A DNA stretch of 64,000 nucleotides from Pseudomonas sp. ZH-FAD (GCF_002803095.1 NZ_PGLR01000016.1:1-64000); one strand, 5' to 3'; shown: positions 18,378 through 26,335, counted from the stretch's first letter. Numbers and translations: made by a program. The notes: generated by a model from the sequence alone, not told the origin.

Positions 18378-18920
18378 GTGCGCGAGATTGCAGGCATCGA
18401 AGAGGTGGTACAACGGCTTCTCCCTCATTGGGATGCCATCGAGGCGCACTTCCATCAGGAGAATGAGCGATTCGTCGCGCTATTCGCGCATGATCACGAC
18501 CTTCTCGGGCGCATCCTGAAGTGTCACCTCATTGTTGAGCACTACCTCGATAGGTATCTTTCTGAAAAGCTGGGCCTTCAACACCTAGAGGATGCGCGGC
18601 TCACGTTCGCTCAAAAGGCTAGGCTTCTGCCAACCGCTGGTTCTGCTGCATCCTTCGTTAAGCCCGGTATCCTTCGGCTGAACGCGATACGGAACAGGTT
18701 CGGCCACAATCTTCGAGCGGATGTCCATCCGGGCGAGCTTGGCGCGATCAACGAGGTTCTTGAGGTCGCACGCCGGGGCGTCGAGTTTCCTGGGGCTGTC
18801 GAGCGGATAGAAGCCTTCACAACCGTCGCGTGCACTTGGCTGGTAGTGCCTCCGGCGCACTTAGAGCAGGTGTTCGCAGATGCATTCGCGCAGGTTGAAG
18901 TGGATGAGCGGCCGCTCTAA
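18378..18920 (+). CDS. Cassette 6: HEPN-like protein with RNxxxH motif
   Basis: A 180-aa helical soluble protein. CHLIVEHYLDRYLSEKLG and FAQKARLL precede LNAIRNRFGHN at about residue 110, which matches the HEPN RNase signature R-N-x-x-x-H. It starts at GTG directly behind AGGAG. Base composition is closer to the host than that of cassettes 1-5, suggesting a different source. The stop codon overlaps R'' CTCTAAC (18915-18921), after which the attC is lost. Possibly a toxin-like RNase; no antitoxin is recognised next to it. Confidence 0.83.
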   Translation: MREIAGIEEVVQRLLPHWDAIEAHFHQENERFVALFAHDHDLLGRILKCHLIVEHYLDRYLSEKLGLQHLEDARLTFAQKARLLPTAGSAASFVKPGILRLNAIRNRFGHNLRADVHPGELGAINEVLEVARRGVEFPGAVERIEAFTTVACTWLVVPPAHLEQVFADAFAQVEVDERPL

Positions 18921-18921
18921 C
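18915..18921 (+). other. Truncated attC of cassette 6 (R'' only)
   Basis: CTCTAAC is the exact complement of this cassette's left junction GTTAGAG at 18358, so it is its R'' box. No matching right core occurs downstream within a normal attC length, so the site was cut off. Confidence 0.75.
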
Positions 18922-18941
18922 AACAGCTTCGATCGAAAAGG

Positions 18942-18962
18942 GGACAGATTTATTTACTGTCC
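18942..18962. repeat. GGACAG...CTGTCC palindrome at the array end
   Basis: A 21-base imperfect palindrome within a GGGGACAGATTTATTT stretch. This kind of sequence is often seen beside REP-associated transposase remnants in proteobacteria (from memory). It starts 21 bases after the truncated attC and may mark the event that removed the array's right end. Confidence 0.5.
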
Positions 18963-19400
18963 TTGCAACCTACAGAACATAAAAAAGTTTGGTGCGCGCA
19001 GCGCACCCTACGATAGGAACGCCCATACATCAGACGCGCGAGTAGCCCCTTTAGGAGGGTGAGCGGAATCGTCGTGGAAGAAGTTGAGCGGCATGGATGC
19101 CGCGAGAGCTGCGATGGGCCAGGAATGGCCCTTCGTCTGTGGGCCGCATCCGGTCGGGCCTCTGGAACAGCTATGGCGCGAGCGAACCCCCGGCGAAGCA
19201 GGGCGGAGGCGCCTAGCTCGGATGGCGGGGTGGGCGGTTTTGGTTGCTTTTGTCGGGACGGCCATCTGGAGACAAAGTGACTCGACCGACAGGGCGCAAT
19301 AGTGCGTAGGTTAGGTTGAGTTGCGTAGCGGCGCTTTCCGCCCACCCCTTCCGGCCCTGTTGGGCTTCGCTGCGCTCAGCCCAACCTACGCGCCTGAAAG
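18963..19400. repeat. Non-coding spacer with palindromic repeats
   Basis: No gene is supported here. A GTGCGCGCAGCGCACCCTACG palindrome lies near 18992-19012, a degenerate copy of a common Pseudomonas intergenic sequence (AATGGCCCTTCGT...CAAAGTGACTCG) at about 19060-19285, and a GTAGGTT...GGGCTTCGCTGCGCTCAGCCC repeat at about 19302-19390. Confidence 0.5.
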
Positions 19401-19407
19401 ACGCCCC

Positions 19408-19433
19408 AAAAAAAATCGGGCCTTCGGGCCCGA
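19408..19433 (-). terminator. Rho-independent terminator for the OprD gene
   Basis: Read on the minus strand, the stem TCGGGCC / GGCCCGA with loop CGAA is followed by eight T residues. It probably ends the transcript of the porin gene at 19720-21039, but the MITE-like element at 19505-19713 and a second GC hairpin (19458-19484) now lie between. Confidence 0.75.
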
Positions 19434-19504
19434 AAAGTACTCCACCTTGAAGAGTTCCTGGCCGGCCCGTCGGCGGGCCGGTCAGGAGATGTCACAGGGG
19501 CTAG

Positions 19505-19713
19505 AACCTGCCCAAAGGATCGCGAGCTAGAGCGATGCAAGGCAAAAAGAGGCGAGGAACGGTCGGAGTCGCGGGCGACTGTACTTTTGTACATGAGCAT
19601 GACTAGCCTCGCTCACCCCTCCGGGGCCGCACTAAAGTGCGCTAGCCGCAAGCGGCTTTCCGAGCCTGTTTTTAACGCAGCAGTGCCGACGCGCAGCAGA
19701 CTTTGGGCAGGTT
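19505..19713. mobile_element. MITE-like element, 209 bp
   Basis: Perfect 13-bp terminal inverted repeats (AACCTGCCCAAAG / CTTTGGGCAGGTT) bound a non-coding 209-bp segment with internal palindromic pieces such as TGTACTTTTGTACA. No transposase is inside. It ends seven bases short of the stop codon of the adjacent porin gene. Confidence 0.65.
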
Positions 19714-19719
19714 CGTGGG

Positions 19720-21039
19720 TTACAGCAACGTCAGGGTGTAGCTCAGGATCAAACGGTTCTCGTCGGCGTCGGTGGTGACGTTGCCGCGCTGGGTCGCATT
19801 GCGCCAGGACACGCCGAGGCCTTTCAGCGGGCCGTCCTGCAGGGTGTAGTCGAGGCGGAAATCACGTTCCCATTCCTTCAGATCACCATTGGCGGAATCG
19901 ATATTGTCGCCCTTGAGGTAAGCGACGCTGGCCTTCAGGCCCGGCACGCCGAGCTTGGCGAAGTCGTAGCCGTACTCGGCCACCCAGGTGCGTTCACCAG
20001 CGTTCTGGAACTTGCCGATCTGGCGGTCGGTGATCAGGTAGGACGAGGAGCCGCCGCCCTGGTTGAGGAAGGGGAAGGCGCTGTCGCCTTCGACCTGCTG
20101 GTAGCCCAGGCTGGCGAAGTGGCTGCCCAGGGTGTAGGTGAACAGCGCGCTCCAGGTCTGGTTGTCGACCTCGCCGGTGCTGCTGTCGCCGGCACGCCAA
20201 TAGCCGGCGCTGCGGTAACCCTGGGCGCGACCGGCAGCGCTGCCGTTCTTGCCGTCGGAACCGCTGTCGAAGTAGCGCAGGTCGGTCTTCAGCGAACCCG
20301 GGCCGATGGCCCAGTTGTGCACCAGGCCGAGGAAGTGCTGTTTGTAGAAGTCTTCCAGATTGCCGTAGTAGTACTGCAGCGTCAGGTCCTTGGTCAGCTT
20401 GTAGTCACCACCGGCGAAGTAGAACTTGTTGGTGTCGGCGTCACCGCTGGCACCGGCGATACGCAGAGAGATGTCGTCGGTGGAGCTGCGGGTCTTGGTG
20501 CTTTCCAGCTGGCCGGCGGTCAGGGTCAGGCCGTCGATCTCGTTGGAGGTGATCTGCCCGCCTTCGAAGGTCTGCGGCAGCAGGCGGCCGTCGTTGAAGG
20601 TCACCACCGGCAGCTTCGGCAGCAGGGTGCCGATGCGCGCCTCGGTCTTGGACAGGCGCACCTTGGCGGTCACGCCGGCCTTGCTGTACTCGTCCACCGC
20701 GCTGCCGTCGCTATCGAGCGGGAACAGCTGGCCGGGGGTGCGATCGCGGCCGGCCTTGCTCGCGGTGCCGCCGGAGTCCAGCTTCACCCCCAGCAGGCCG
20801 ATGACATCGAGGCCGAAGCCGAGGGTGCCCTCGGTAAAGCCGGAGCTGTAGTTGAAGATAAAGCCCTGGCCCCACTCGCTGGCCTCGCCGTTGTTGTTGG
20901 CGGTGTTCTTGGTGTTGAGGTCGTAATAGAAATTGCGCAGGCCGATGCTGGCCTTGCTGTCTTCGATGAAACCGGCGGCGGTCGCTTCGCTGGCCAGTGC
21001 GGCCAGGGCGACGGCCAGCGCCAGATTGGACTTGTTCAT
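19720..21039 (-). CDS. OprD family outer membrane porin
   Basis: A substrate-specific channel of the OprD family. The 439-aa protein has a signal peptide (MNKSNLALAVALAALASEATA) and the family N terminus GFIEDSKASIGLRNFYYD, then alternating beta-strands and a terminal aromatic-free strand SYTLTLL. The start at 21039 was chosen because the signal peptide begins there. It is divergent from a sulfonate-type binding protein, and two (C)TAAAAAGAAT motifs lie 175 and 206 bases upstream, so uptake of an organosulfur compound is a reasonable guess. Related to the porin at 61148. Confidence 0.9.
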   Translation of the reverse strand: MNKSNLALAVALAALASEATAAGFIEDSKASIGLRNFYYDLNTKNTANNNGEASEWGQGFIFNYSSGFTEGTLGFGLDVIGLLGVKLDSGGTASKAGRDRTPGQLFPLDSDGSAVDEYSKAGVTAKVRLSKTEARIGTLLPKLPVVTFNDGRLLPQTFEGGQITSNEIDGLTLTAGQLESTKTRSSTDDISLRIAGASGDADTNKFYFAGGDYKLTKDLTLQYYYGNLEDFYKQHFLGLVHNWAIGPGSLKTDLRYFDSGSDGKNGSAAGRAQGYRSAGYWRAGDSSTGEVDNQTWSALFTYTLGSHFASLGYQQVEGDSAFPFLNQGGGSSSYLITDRQIGKFQNAGERTWVAEYGYDFAKLGVPGLKASVAYLKGDNIDSANGDLKEWERDFRLDYTLQDGPLKGLGVSWRNATQRGNVTTDADENRLILSYTLTLL

Positions 21040-21213
21040 GCTCGATGCTCCAGGTGCTGTGTGTGCTGTTATGGGTTTGGCACTGCACAGGGGCTCGGCA
21101 GGACAGCGTACTTGGCGCAGGCCTCGGCGGATTGGCATTAGAGCCCCTGATTCGGGCCCGATGCGGTGGTCCGCTGTCGGCTGGTGGCTAATCTACGAGA
21201 CGATTGTTAATCC

Positions 21214-21257
21214 CTAAAAAGAATTATTTTTTACTTTGTAGTAACTAAAAAGAATAT
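21214..21257 (-). promoter_or_regulatory. Paired sulfur-locus AT-rich motifs upstream of oprD-like gene
   Basis: CTAAAAAGAATTA (21214-21226) and CTAAAAAGAATAT (21245-21257) are direct copies 31 bases apart, about three helical turns. The same motif is at 3738 and 50078. Candidate binding sites of a sulfur-limitation regulator; identity of the regulator is inference. Confidence 0.45.
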
Positions 21258-21268
21258 AAGAGCGACAC

Positions 21269-21650
21269 GTAGGGCGTACCGAGACGCCGGCCGCTCGGAA
21301 GCAGTACACCGTCAGATATGCGCTGCACCGCAAAGCGGCGGACTTTTCGCTTCGCTACGAGCGGCCGGCGTTCCGGTCCGCCCTACACATGGCCGATGCC
21401 CGAGATAGGTGTATGGCCTATCGGACGGCAACCCGTACGCGAAGCAGCTCGGTAGGGCGTACTCGCGGAGCAGTACGCCGTCAAATATGCGCAGTACCAC
21501 AAAGCGGCGGACTGTTCGCTTCGCTCCTGAGTCCGCCCTACACAAGGCCGACGCGCGGCGCGTAGGGCATACCGGGACGCCCTACACATGGCCGATGCGC
21601 AGGGCAGCTCGTAGAGCGTACCGAGCGGCCGGTGTTCTGGACCGATATAT
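21269..21650. repeat. Tandem GTAGGGCGTAC / GTCCGCCCTAC palindromic modules
   Basis: Two long modules (about 21269-21387 and 21452-21543) share GTAGGGCGTAC, CCGTCA-ATATGCGC, AAAGCGGCGGACT-TTCGCTTCGCT and GTCCGCCCTACAC. Shorter relics follow near 21559-21600 and 21611-21650. They occupy most of the spacer between the divergent porin and binding-protein genes; no gene is supported in them. Confidence 0.7.
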
Positions 21651-21802
21651 GCCTAAGCTAATTCCCAAAAATTATTTGTTGGCTATTTTTTAGATCGTCT
21701 AGCTTCTCTCCACCGGATCACCGGACTTCTTTCCCTCAACACTGAAGTACGCGTGATCCGCCGCAATCCCATGGCCGGCACGTGTTCGTATCGAGAGCCG
21801 CC

Positions 21803-22762
21803 ATGTCCAACACTCATTCCAAACGCAGCACACTGATCGCCGCCTCGCTGGCCATCGGTCTGCTCGTCGCTCCGCTCACCGAGGCTGCCGAGCAACTGCG
21901 CATCGGCTACCAGAAATCCTCCACGCTGATCAGCCTGCTGAAGAGCCAGGGCACCCTGGAAAAGGCCCTGGCCGATCAGGACATCACCATCAGCTGGCAC
22001 GAATTCCCCAACGGCCAGCCGCTGCTGGAAGCGCTCAACGTCGGCAACATCGATCTCTCTGCCGATGTCGCCGACACCGTGCCGGTGTTCGCCCAGGCCG
22101 CTGGCGCCGACCTCGCCTACTTCGCCCAGGAGGCGCCCTCTCCCAGCGCGCAGGCGATCATCGTGCGCGAGGATTCACCGATCAAAACCCTGGCCGACCT
22201 CAAGGGCAAAAAGGTTGCTGTGACCAAGGCGGCCGGCGTGCACTACCTGTTGATCGCTGCGCTGCAGCAGGCCGGCCTGAAGTTCAGCGACATCGAACCC
22301 GCCTACCTGACCCCTGCCGATGGCCGCGCCGCCTTCGAGAACCGCAAGGTGGACGCCTGGGTCACCTGGGAGCCCTTCCTCAGCGGCGCGCAGCAACAGC
22401 TGCCGACGCGCATCCTCGCCGACGGCAAGGGCCTGGCCGACTACCAGCGCTACTACCTGACCAGCGCCAAGTTCGCCAAGAGTCACCCGCAGGTGCTGCA
22501 GACCGTATTCGCCGAACTGGTGAAGACCGGCGACTGGCTGCGCGCCAACCCGCGCCAGGCCGCTGAAATCCTCGGGCCGCTGTGGGGCAACCTCGATCCA
22601 GCCATCGTCGAGAAAGCCAACGCCAAGCGCAGCTACCAGGTACGCCTGGTGCAACCAGACAGCCTCGCCGAGCAGCAGAAGATCGCCGATGCCTTCTACG
22701 GCGCCAGCCTGCTGCCGACCTCGGTGGATGCCCGCGAAGTGAGCATCTGGAGCCCGCAATGA
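21803..22762 (+). CDS. Sulfonate-type ABC transporter substrate-binding protein
   Basis: A 319-aa paralogue of SsuA: signal peptide (MSNTHSKRSTLIAASLAIGL...), then EQLRIGYQKSSTLISLLKSQG and the hinge motif [23 protein letters not shown]. It should bind a sulfonate or similar organosulfur compound in the periplasm. No permease or ATPase is adjacent, so it may feed the SsuBC or another importer. The internal ATG at 21803 was chosen for its signal peptide. It ends in an ATGA overlap with the next gene, implying coupled translation. Confidence 0.9.
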   Translation: MSNTHSKRSTLIAASLAIGLLVAPLTEAAEQLRIGYQKSSTLISLLKSQGTLEKALADQDITISWHEFPNGQPLLEALNVGNIDLSADVADTVPVFAQAAGADLAYFAQEAPSPSAQAIIVREDSPIKTLADLKGKKVAVTKAAGVHYLLIAALQQAGLKFSDIEPAYLTPADGRAAFENRKVDAWVTWEPFLSGAQQQLPTRILADGKGLADYQRYYLTSAKFAKSHPQVLQTVFAELVKTGDWLRANPRQAAEILGPLWGNLDPAIVEKANAKRSYQVRLVQPDSLAEQQKIADAFYGASLLPTSVDAREVSIWSPQ

Positions 22763-23988
22763 GCGCCGAGGCCCGCCTACATCCCAGCCTGCGCGACGAA
22801 CCCTTGTTCGCCGCGCACCTGTTCCCCGTGGACTTCGGCAGCCGCACGGCCAAGGTCGAACGCCTGGCCCGGCGCCTGGCGGCCAGCGCGGTGGAACGTG
22901 ATCGTGCTGGCGGCAGCGCCCAGGCCGAACGCGAATTGATCCGTGAAAGCGGCCTGCTGACCCTGGCCGTGCCGCAGCAGTACGGCGGTCAGGGCGTGGC
23001 CTGGCCGGAAATCTATCGCATCACCCGTTACCTCGCGGCGGTGGACAGCTCGCTGGCCCACCTTTTCGCCTTCCAGCACCTGCAGGTGGCGACCATCCTG
23101 CTGTTCGGCAACCCCGATCAGCAGCGCCACTGGCTGACGCGCACGGTGCAGGAGCGCTGGTTCTGGGGCAACGCCACCAATGGCCGCGACACCGGGCTAA
23201 AGCTCAGCCCGCGCGAGGAGCATTACGAGCTCAATGGCAGCAAGTCATTCTGCTCCGGTGCGCTCGGCGCCGATGCGCTGGTGATCAGTGCACCGCGCGG
23301 CAAGAGCCCAGAGGATCGCGTGTTCATCGTGCTGCCCAGCCAGCGCGAGGGCCTGGCGGTGAACAGCGACTGGGACGGCTTCGGCCAACGCCAGACCGAC
23401 AGCGGCACCGTGCAGTTCGAGCAGGTATTCGTCGACGCCAGCGAGCTGCTCGGCCCGGTCGGCCCCAGCCCGCGCACCACCCTGCGCGCCTGCCTGTCAC
23501 AGCTGATCCTCACCCAGCTCTACCTGGGCAATGCCCAGGGCGCGCTGGATGCAGCGCTGCGCTACACCCGCGAGCAGAGTCGCGCCTGGCCGGCATCAGG
23601 CGTGGCCAATGCCAGTGACGATCCGTTTATCCAGCAACGCTACGGCGAGCTGTGGCTGCGCTACCGCAGCGCCCTGCCCCTGGCCGAGCACGCCGCCCAG
23701 CGCCTGCAGAGCGCCTGGGAAAAACCGGCGCTGACTGCCGCCGAACGCGCCGAGGTGGCGCTGGCCATCAGCGAGGCCAAGGTGGTGGCGGCACGCGCGG
23801 CACTGGAGATCACCAGCCAGATCTTCGAAGCCATGGGCGCCCGCGCCACCAGCTCGCGTTACGGCTTCGACCGCTTCTGGCGCAACGTGCGGGTACACAG
23901 CCTGCACGACCCCATCGACTACAAGGTGCGCGACCTCGGTCACTGGCTGCTCAGCGGCCAGGGGCCGCAGCCGTCGCTGTACGGCTGA
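22759..23988 (+). CDS. Acyl-CoA dehydrogenase-fold flavin monooxygenase (SfnC/DszC-like)
   Basis: The 409-aa protein has the acyl-CoA dehydrogenase fold: N-terminal helices, a central segment with FWGNATNGRD and a C-terminal helical domain with the flavin-contacting stretch SQIFEAMGARATSSRYGFDRFWRNVRVHSLHDP. That ending is typical of the DszC/SfnC branch, FMNH2-dependent monooxygenases acting on sulfur compounds, rather than true fatty-acid dehydrogenases. The catalytic Glu region of real dehydrogenases is not evident. It overlaps the binding-protein gene by four bases, so both probably serve one sulfur source; the substrate is unknown. Confidence 0.82.
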   Translation: MSAEARLHPSLRDEPLFAAHLFPVDFGSRTAKVERLARRLAASAVERDRAGGSAQAERELIRESGLLTLAVPQQYGGQGVAWPEIYRITRYLAAVDSSLAHLFAFQHLQVATILLFGNPDQQRHWLTRTVQERWFWGNATNGRDTGLKLSPREEHYELNGSKSFCSGALGADALVISAPRGKSPEDRVFIVLPSQREGLAVNSDWDGFGQRQTDSGTVQFEQVFVDASELLGPVGPSPRTTLRACLSQLILTQLYLGNAQGALDAALRYTREQSRAWPASGVANASDDPFIQQRYGELWLRYRSALPLAEHAAQRLQSAWEKPALTAAERAEVALAISEAKVVAARAALEITSQIFEAMGARATSSRYGFDRFWRNVRVHSLHDPIDYKVRDLGHWLLSGQGPQPSLYG

Positions 23989-24091
23989 GGGAGGTGCGTT
24001 CAACCGGGAATATGCATAGAAAAAAGCGGTATCTCGCTTCGATAAAGGCTGACTAGCCTGAAATCTGCCAACCTTAGAGAGGTCGTCGACA

Positions 24092-25018
24092 ATGACTATC
24101 AAGACCCTGTTCGGCGCCGGCCTGCTGGCCGCCGCCACCCTGCTGCACACGCTGACGGCACAGGCCGCCAGCGACTATCTGGTCAGTACCGACTGGCTGG
24201 AAAAGAACCTGAAAGATCCCAAGGTACGCATCATCGAAGTGAGCGTGGTGCCCGGCGTCTACGAGCGCGGGCATATCCCCGGCGCGGTGAACTTCGCCTG
24301 GCACAGCGACCTGGTCGACCCGGTACGCCGCGACATCGCCAGCCAGGAAGCCTTCCAGCAACTGCTGCGCAAGGCCGGGGTGAACGACGACAGCACCACC
24401 ATTCTCTACGGCGACAACAACAACTGGTTCGCCGCCTGGGGCGCCTGGGTGTTCGACGTGTACGGCGTCGACAACGTCAAGCTGCTCGACGGCGGCCGCG
24501 CCAAGTGGGAGGCCGAAGGGCGCCAGTTGGACAGCCGCGCCAGCACGCCGAAAGCCGGCAACGTCACGGTGCAGGCCGCCAACAAGGATCTGCGCGCCTT
24601 CCTCCCGGACGTGCTGGCCGCCGCGGAGAAGCGCAGCGACGTGCAGCTGGTGGATATCCGCTCGCCGGACGAATACAACGGTAAGGTCTTCGCCCCGCAG
24701 GGCGTGCAGGAGCTGGCCGTGCGCGCTGGCCACGTGCCGGGGGCAGTGAACGTGCCCTGGGGTCAGGCGGTGGCCGCCGACGGCACCTTCAAATCGGCCG
24801 AGGAGCTGAAGAAGGTCTACGCTGCGGTGGGCATCGACGGCAGCAAGCCGATCATCACCTACTGCCGCATCGGCGAGCGATCCAGCCACACCTGGTTCGC
24901 CCTGAAGAAGATCCTCGGCTATGACGTGCGCAACTACGACGGCTCTTGGACCGAGTACGGCAATGCCGTGGGCGTGCCGGTGGTGAACCTGGCGGGCACC
25001 GTCTGGGGTGGCAAGTAA
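24092..25018 (+). CDS. Periplasmic thiosulfate/3-mercaptopyruvate-type sulfurtransferase
   Basis: The 308-aa two-domain rhodanese transfers sulfane sulfur. A signal peptide (MTIKTLFGAGLLAAATLLHTLTAQA) sends it to the periplasm. The N-terminal domain is non-catalytic (YERGHIPGAVNFAW, DDSTTILYGDNNNWFA). The C-terminal domain carries the active loop CRIGERSSH, of the thiosulfate type. AGAGAGG is upstream. The next gene is a TsuA-like transporter, so extracytoplasmic thiosulfate handling is likely. Confidence 0.9.
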   Translation: MTIKTLFGAGLLAAATLLHTLTAQAASDYLVSTDWLEKNLKDPKVRIIEVSVVPGVYERGHIPGAVNFAWHSDLVDPVRRDIASQEAFQQLLRKAGVNDDSTTILYGDNNNWFAAWGAWVFDVYGVDNVKLLDGGRAKWEAEGRQLDSRASTPKAGNVTVQAANKDLRAFLPDVLAAAEKRSDVQLVDIRSPDEYNGKVFAPQGVQELAVRAGHVPGAVNVPWGQAVAADGTFKSAEELKKVYAAVGIDGSKPIITYCRIGERSSHTWFALKKILGYDVRNYDGSWTEYGNAVGVPVVNLAGTVWGGK

Positions 25019-25092
25019 GCGAGCGGCCTAGGCTGGGTGGATCACGCCGCACCGATCCACCCTTGGCTCGAACGGCAACGACAGTACAAACA

Positions 25093-25126
25093 GCGGCCCT
25101 GCGCGCGAAGCCAGGGCCGCTTTCGT
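25093..25126 (+). terminator. Hairpin between sulfurtransferase and TsuA-like gene
   Basis: GCGGCCCTG and CAGGGCCGC form a nine-base stem with a ten-base loop, followed by TTTCGT. The weak T run suggests a partial terminator or attenuator, just before the ribosome site of the next gene. A GGGTGGATC...GATCCACCC palindrome lies at about 25035-25062. Confidence 0.5.
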
Positions 25127-25142
25127 CGGGCAAGGACAACCC

Positions 25143-26327
25143 ATGACCGCCAGCATTGCCTCCCCTCGCGCAACGCTACCCATCGCCACGGCCGGCGTCA
25201 TCGCCATCGCCCTGCTCGCCTTCATCTGGCAGCTGGCCGACGGCAGCAACGAAGGCCGCGCCTTCAGCTACTCGCTGGCCAGCGGCGCGCTGTTCGGCCT
25301 GCTGCTGCAGCGTTCGCGCTTCTGCTTCTTCTGCGTGACCCGCGACTTCGTCGAACGCCGCTTGCCGGACGGTCTGCTCGGCCTGCTCGCTGCCCTGGCG
25401 GTGGGCACCCTCGGCTATCACGCGGTGTTCGGCGCCTTCCTCCCCGACCCCAGCGGCGGGCGCCTGCCCCCGGATGCCCATATCGGCCCGCTGAGCTGGG
25501 TGCTGGCTCTGGCCGCCACGGTGTTCGGTCTCGGCATGGCGATTTCCGGCTCGTGCATCAGCGCGCATCTGTATCGCCTCGGCGAGGGCAATTTCGCCTC
25601 ACTGGCCGCGCTCGCTGGCGCGCTGCTCGGCTTCGCCCTGGGCTTTTTAAGCTGGAACCCGCTGTATCTGGCCGCCCTGCAGGAAGCGCCGGTGCTCTGG
25701 CTGCCCGGCCGGGTTGGTTACGGCGGCTCGCTGCTGCTGCAACTGGCGCTGCTGGGTGCGCTGGCCGCCTGGCTGCTGCGTTATCGCCAGGCGGGCACAG
25801 CTTCCGGGACACAGGGGCTATGGTCGCTACTGTTCGGCGCACGCTGGCCGACCTGGGTCGGCGGCGTGCTGATCGGTGGGCTGGCGGTGCTGGCCTATTT
25901 TCGCGTCGCACCACTGGGGGTGACCGCCGAACTGGGCAGCCTAGCGCGTACCGGCGCGGACAGCCTGGGCTGGCTGCCAGCACGCCTGGAGGGACTCGAC
26001 GGTTTTTCCGGCTGCGCCACGGTGATCAAGGAAAGCCTGCTGTCGAACAACGGCCTGTTCGTCATCGGCCTGGTGATCGCGGCCTGGGCCAGCGCCCTGG
26101 CCGCCGGCGATTTCCGTCCCAGCAGCGGCGCACCCCGCGACTGGCTGCGCGGCCTGCTCGGCGGCGTGCTGCTGGGCTGGGGCAGCCTGCTGGCGTTGGG
26201 CTGCACGGTAGGCACGCTGCTGTCCGGAGTGATGGCCGGCGCGGTGTCGGGCTGGGTGTTCGGGCTGTTCTGCCTGGTTGGCATTGTGCTTGGGCTGAAG
26301 CTGCGAGCGCTGTTGCGCTTGGGCTGA
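25143..26327 (+). CDS. YeeE/YedE (TsuA-like) thiosulfate transporter
   Basis: This 394-aa inner-membrane protein has about ten hydrophobic segments. It shows the cysteine motifs of the YeeE/YedE family: RFCFFCVTRD, ISGSCISAHLYR, DGFSGCATVIKES and LLALGCTVGTLLSG. In characterised TsuA, such cysteines relay thiosulfate through the membrane. AAGGAC precedes the ATG. Pairing with a periplasmic sulfurtransferase supports a thiosulfate or sulfane-sulfur uptake role. Confidence 0.9.
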   Translation: MTASIASPRATLPIATAGVIAIALLAFIWQLADGSNEGRAFSYSLASGALFGLLLQRSRFCFFCVTRDFVERRLPDGLLGLLAALAVGTLGYHAVFGAFLPDPSGGRLPPDAHIGPLSWVLALAATVFGLGMAISGSCISAHLYRLGEGNFASLAALAGALLGFALGFLSWNPLYLAALQEAPVLWLPGRVGYGGSLLLQLALLGALAAWLLRYRQAGTASGTQGLWSLLFGARWPTWVGGVLIGGLAVLAYFRVAPLGVTAELGSLARTGADSLGWLPARLEGLDGFSGCATVIKESLLSNNGLFVIGLVIAAWASALAAGDFRPSSGAPRDWLRGLLGGVLLGWGSLLALGCTVGTLLSGVMAGAVSGWVFGLFCLVGIVLGLKLRALLRLG

Positions 26328-26335
26328 TGCACCTT

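Larger units (their letters stand above)
14503..18921 (+). mobile_element. Integron gene-cassette array without integrase (CALIN), six cassettes
   Basis: Six cassettes in one orientation: 14503-15529, 15530-16192, 16193-16732, 16733-17886, 17887-18358 and 18359 to a truncated end near 18921. For each, the bases at the cassette start (GTTATAA, GTTATGA, GTTAGAA, GTTATGT, ATTAGGG, GTTAGAG) are the reverse complement of the R'' box at its own end (TTATAAC, TCATAAC, TTCTAAC, ACATAAC, CCCTAAC, CTCTAAC). That is the signature of circular cassettes inserted by IntI; the fifth has one changed base. Genes are clearly AT-richer than the flanks, except the last. No intI is in the window. Confidence 0.92.

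Noticed and set aside
21269-21650. CRISPR-like repeats
   Set aside because: Units are long, unequal and palindromic with no constant spacer length and no cas genes in the window.
22759-23988. True acyl-CoA dehydrogenase of fatty-acid oxidation
   Set aside because: Translational coupling to a sulfonate-type binding protein and the C-terminal pattern favour the SfnC/DszC monooxygenase branch; no other beta-oxidation genes are near.
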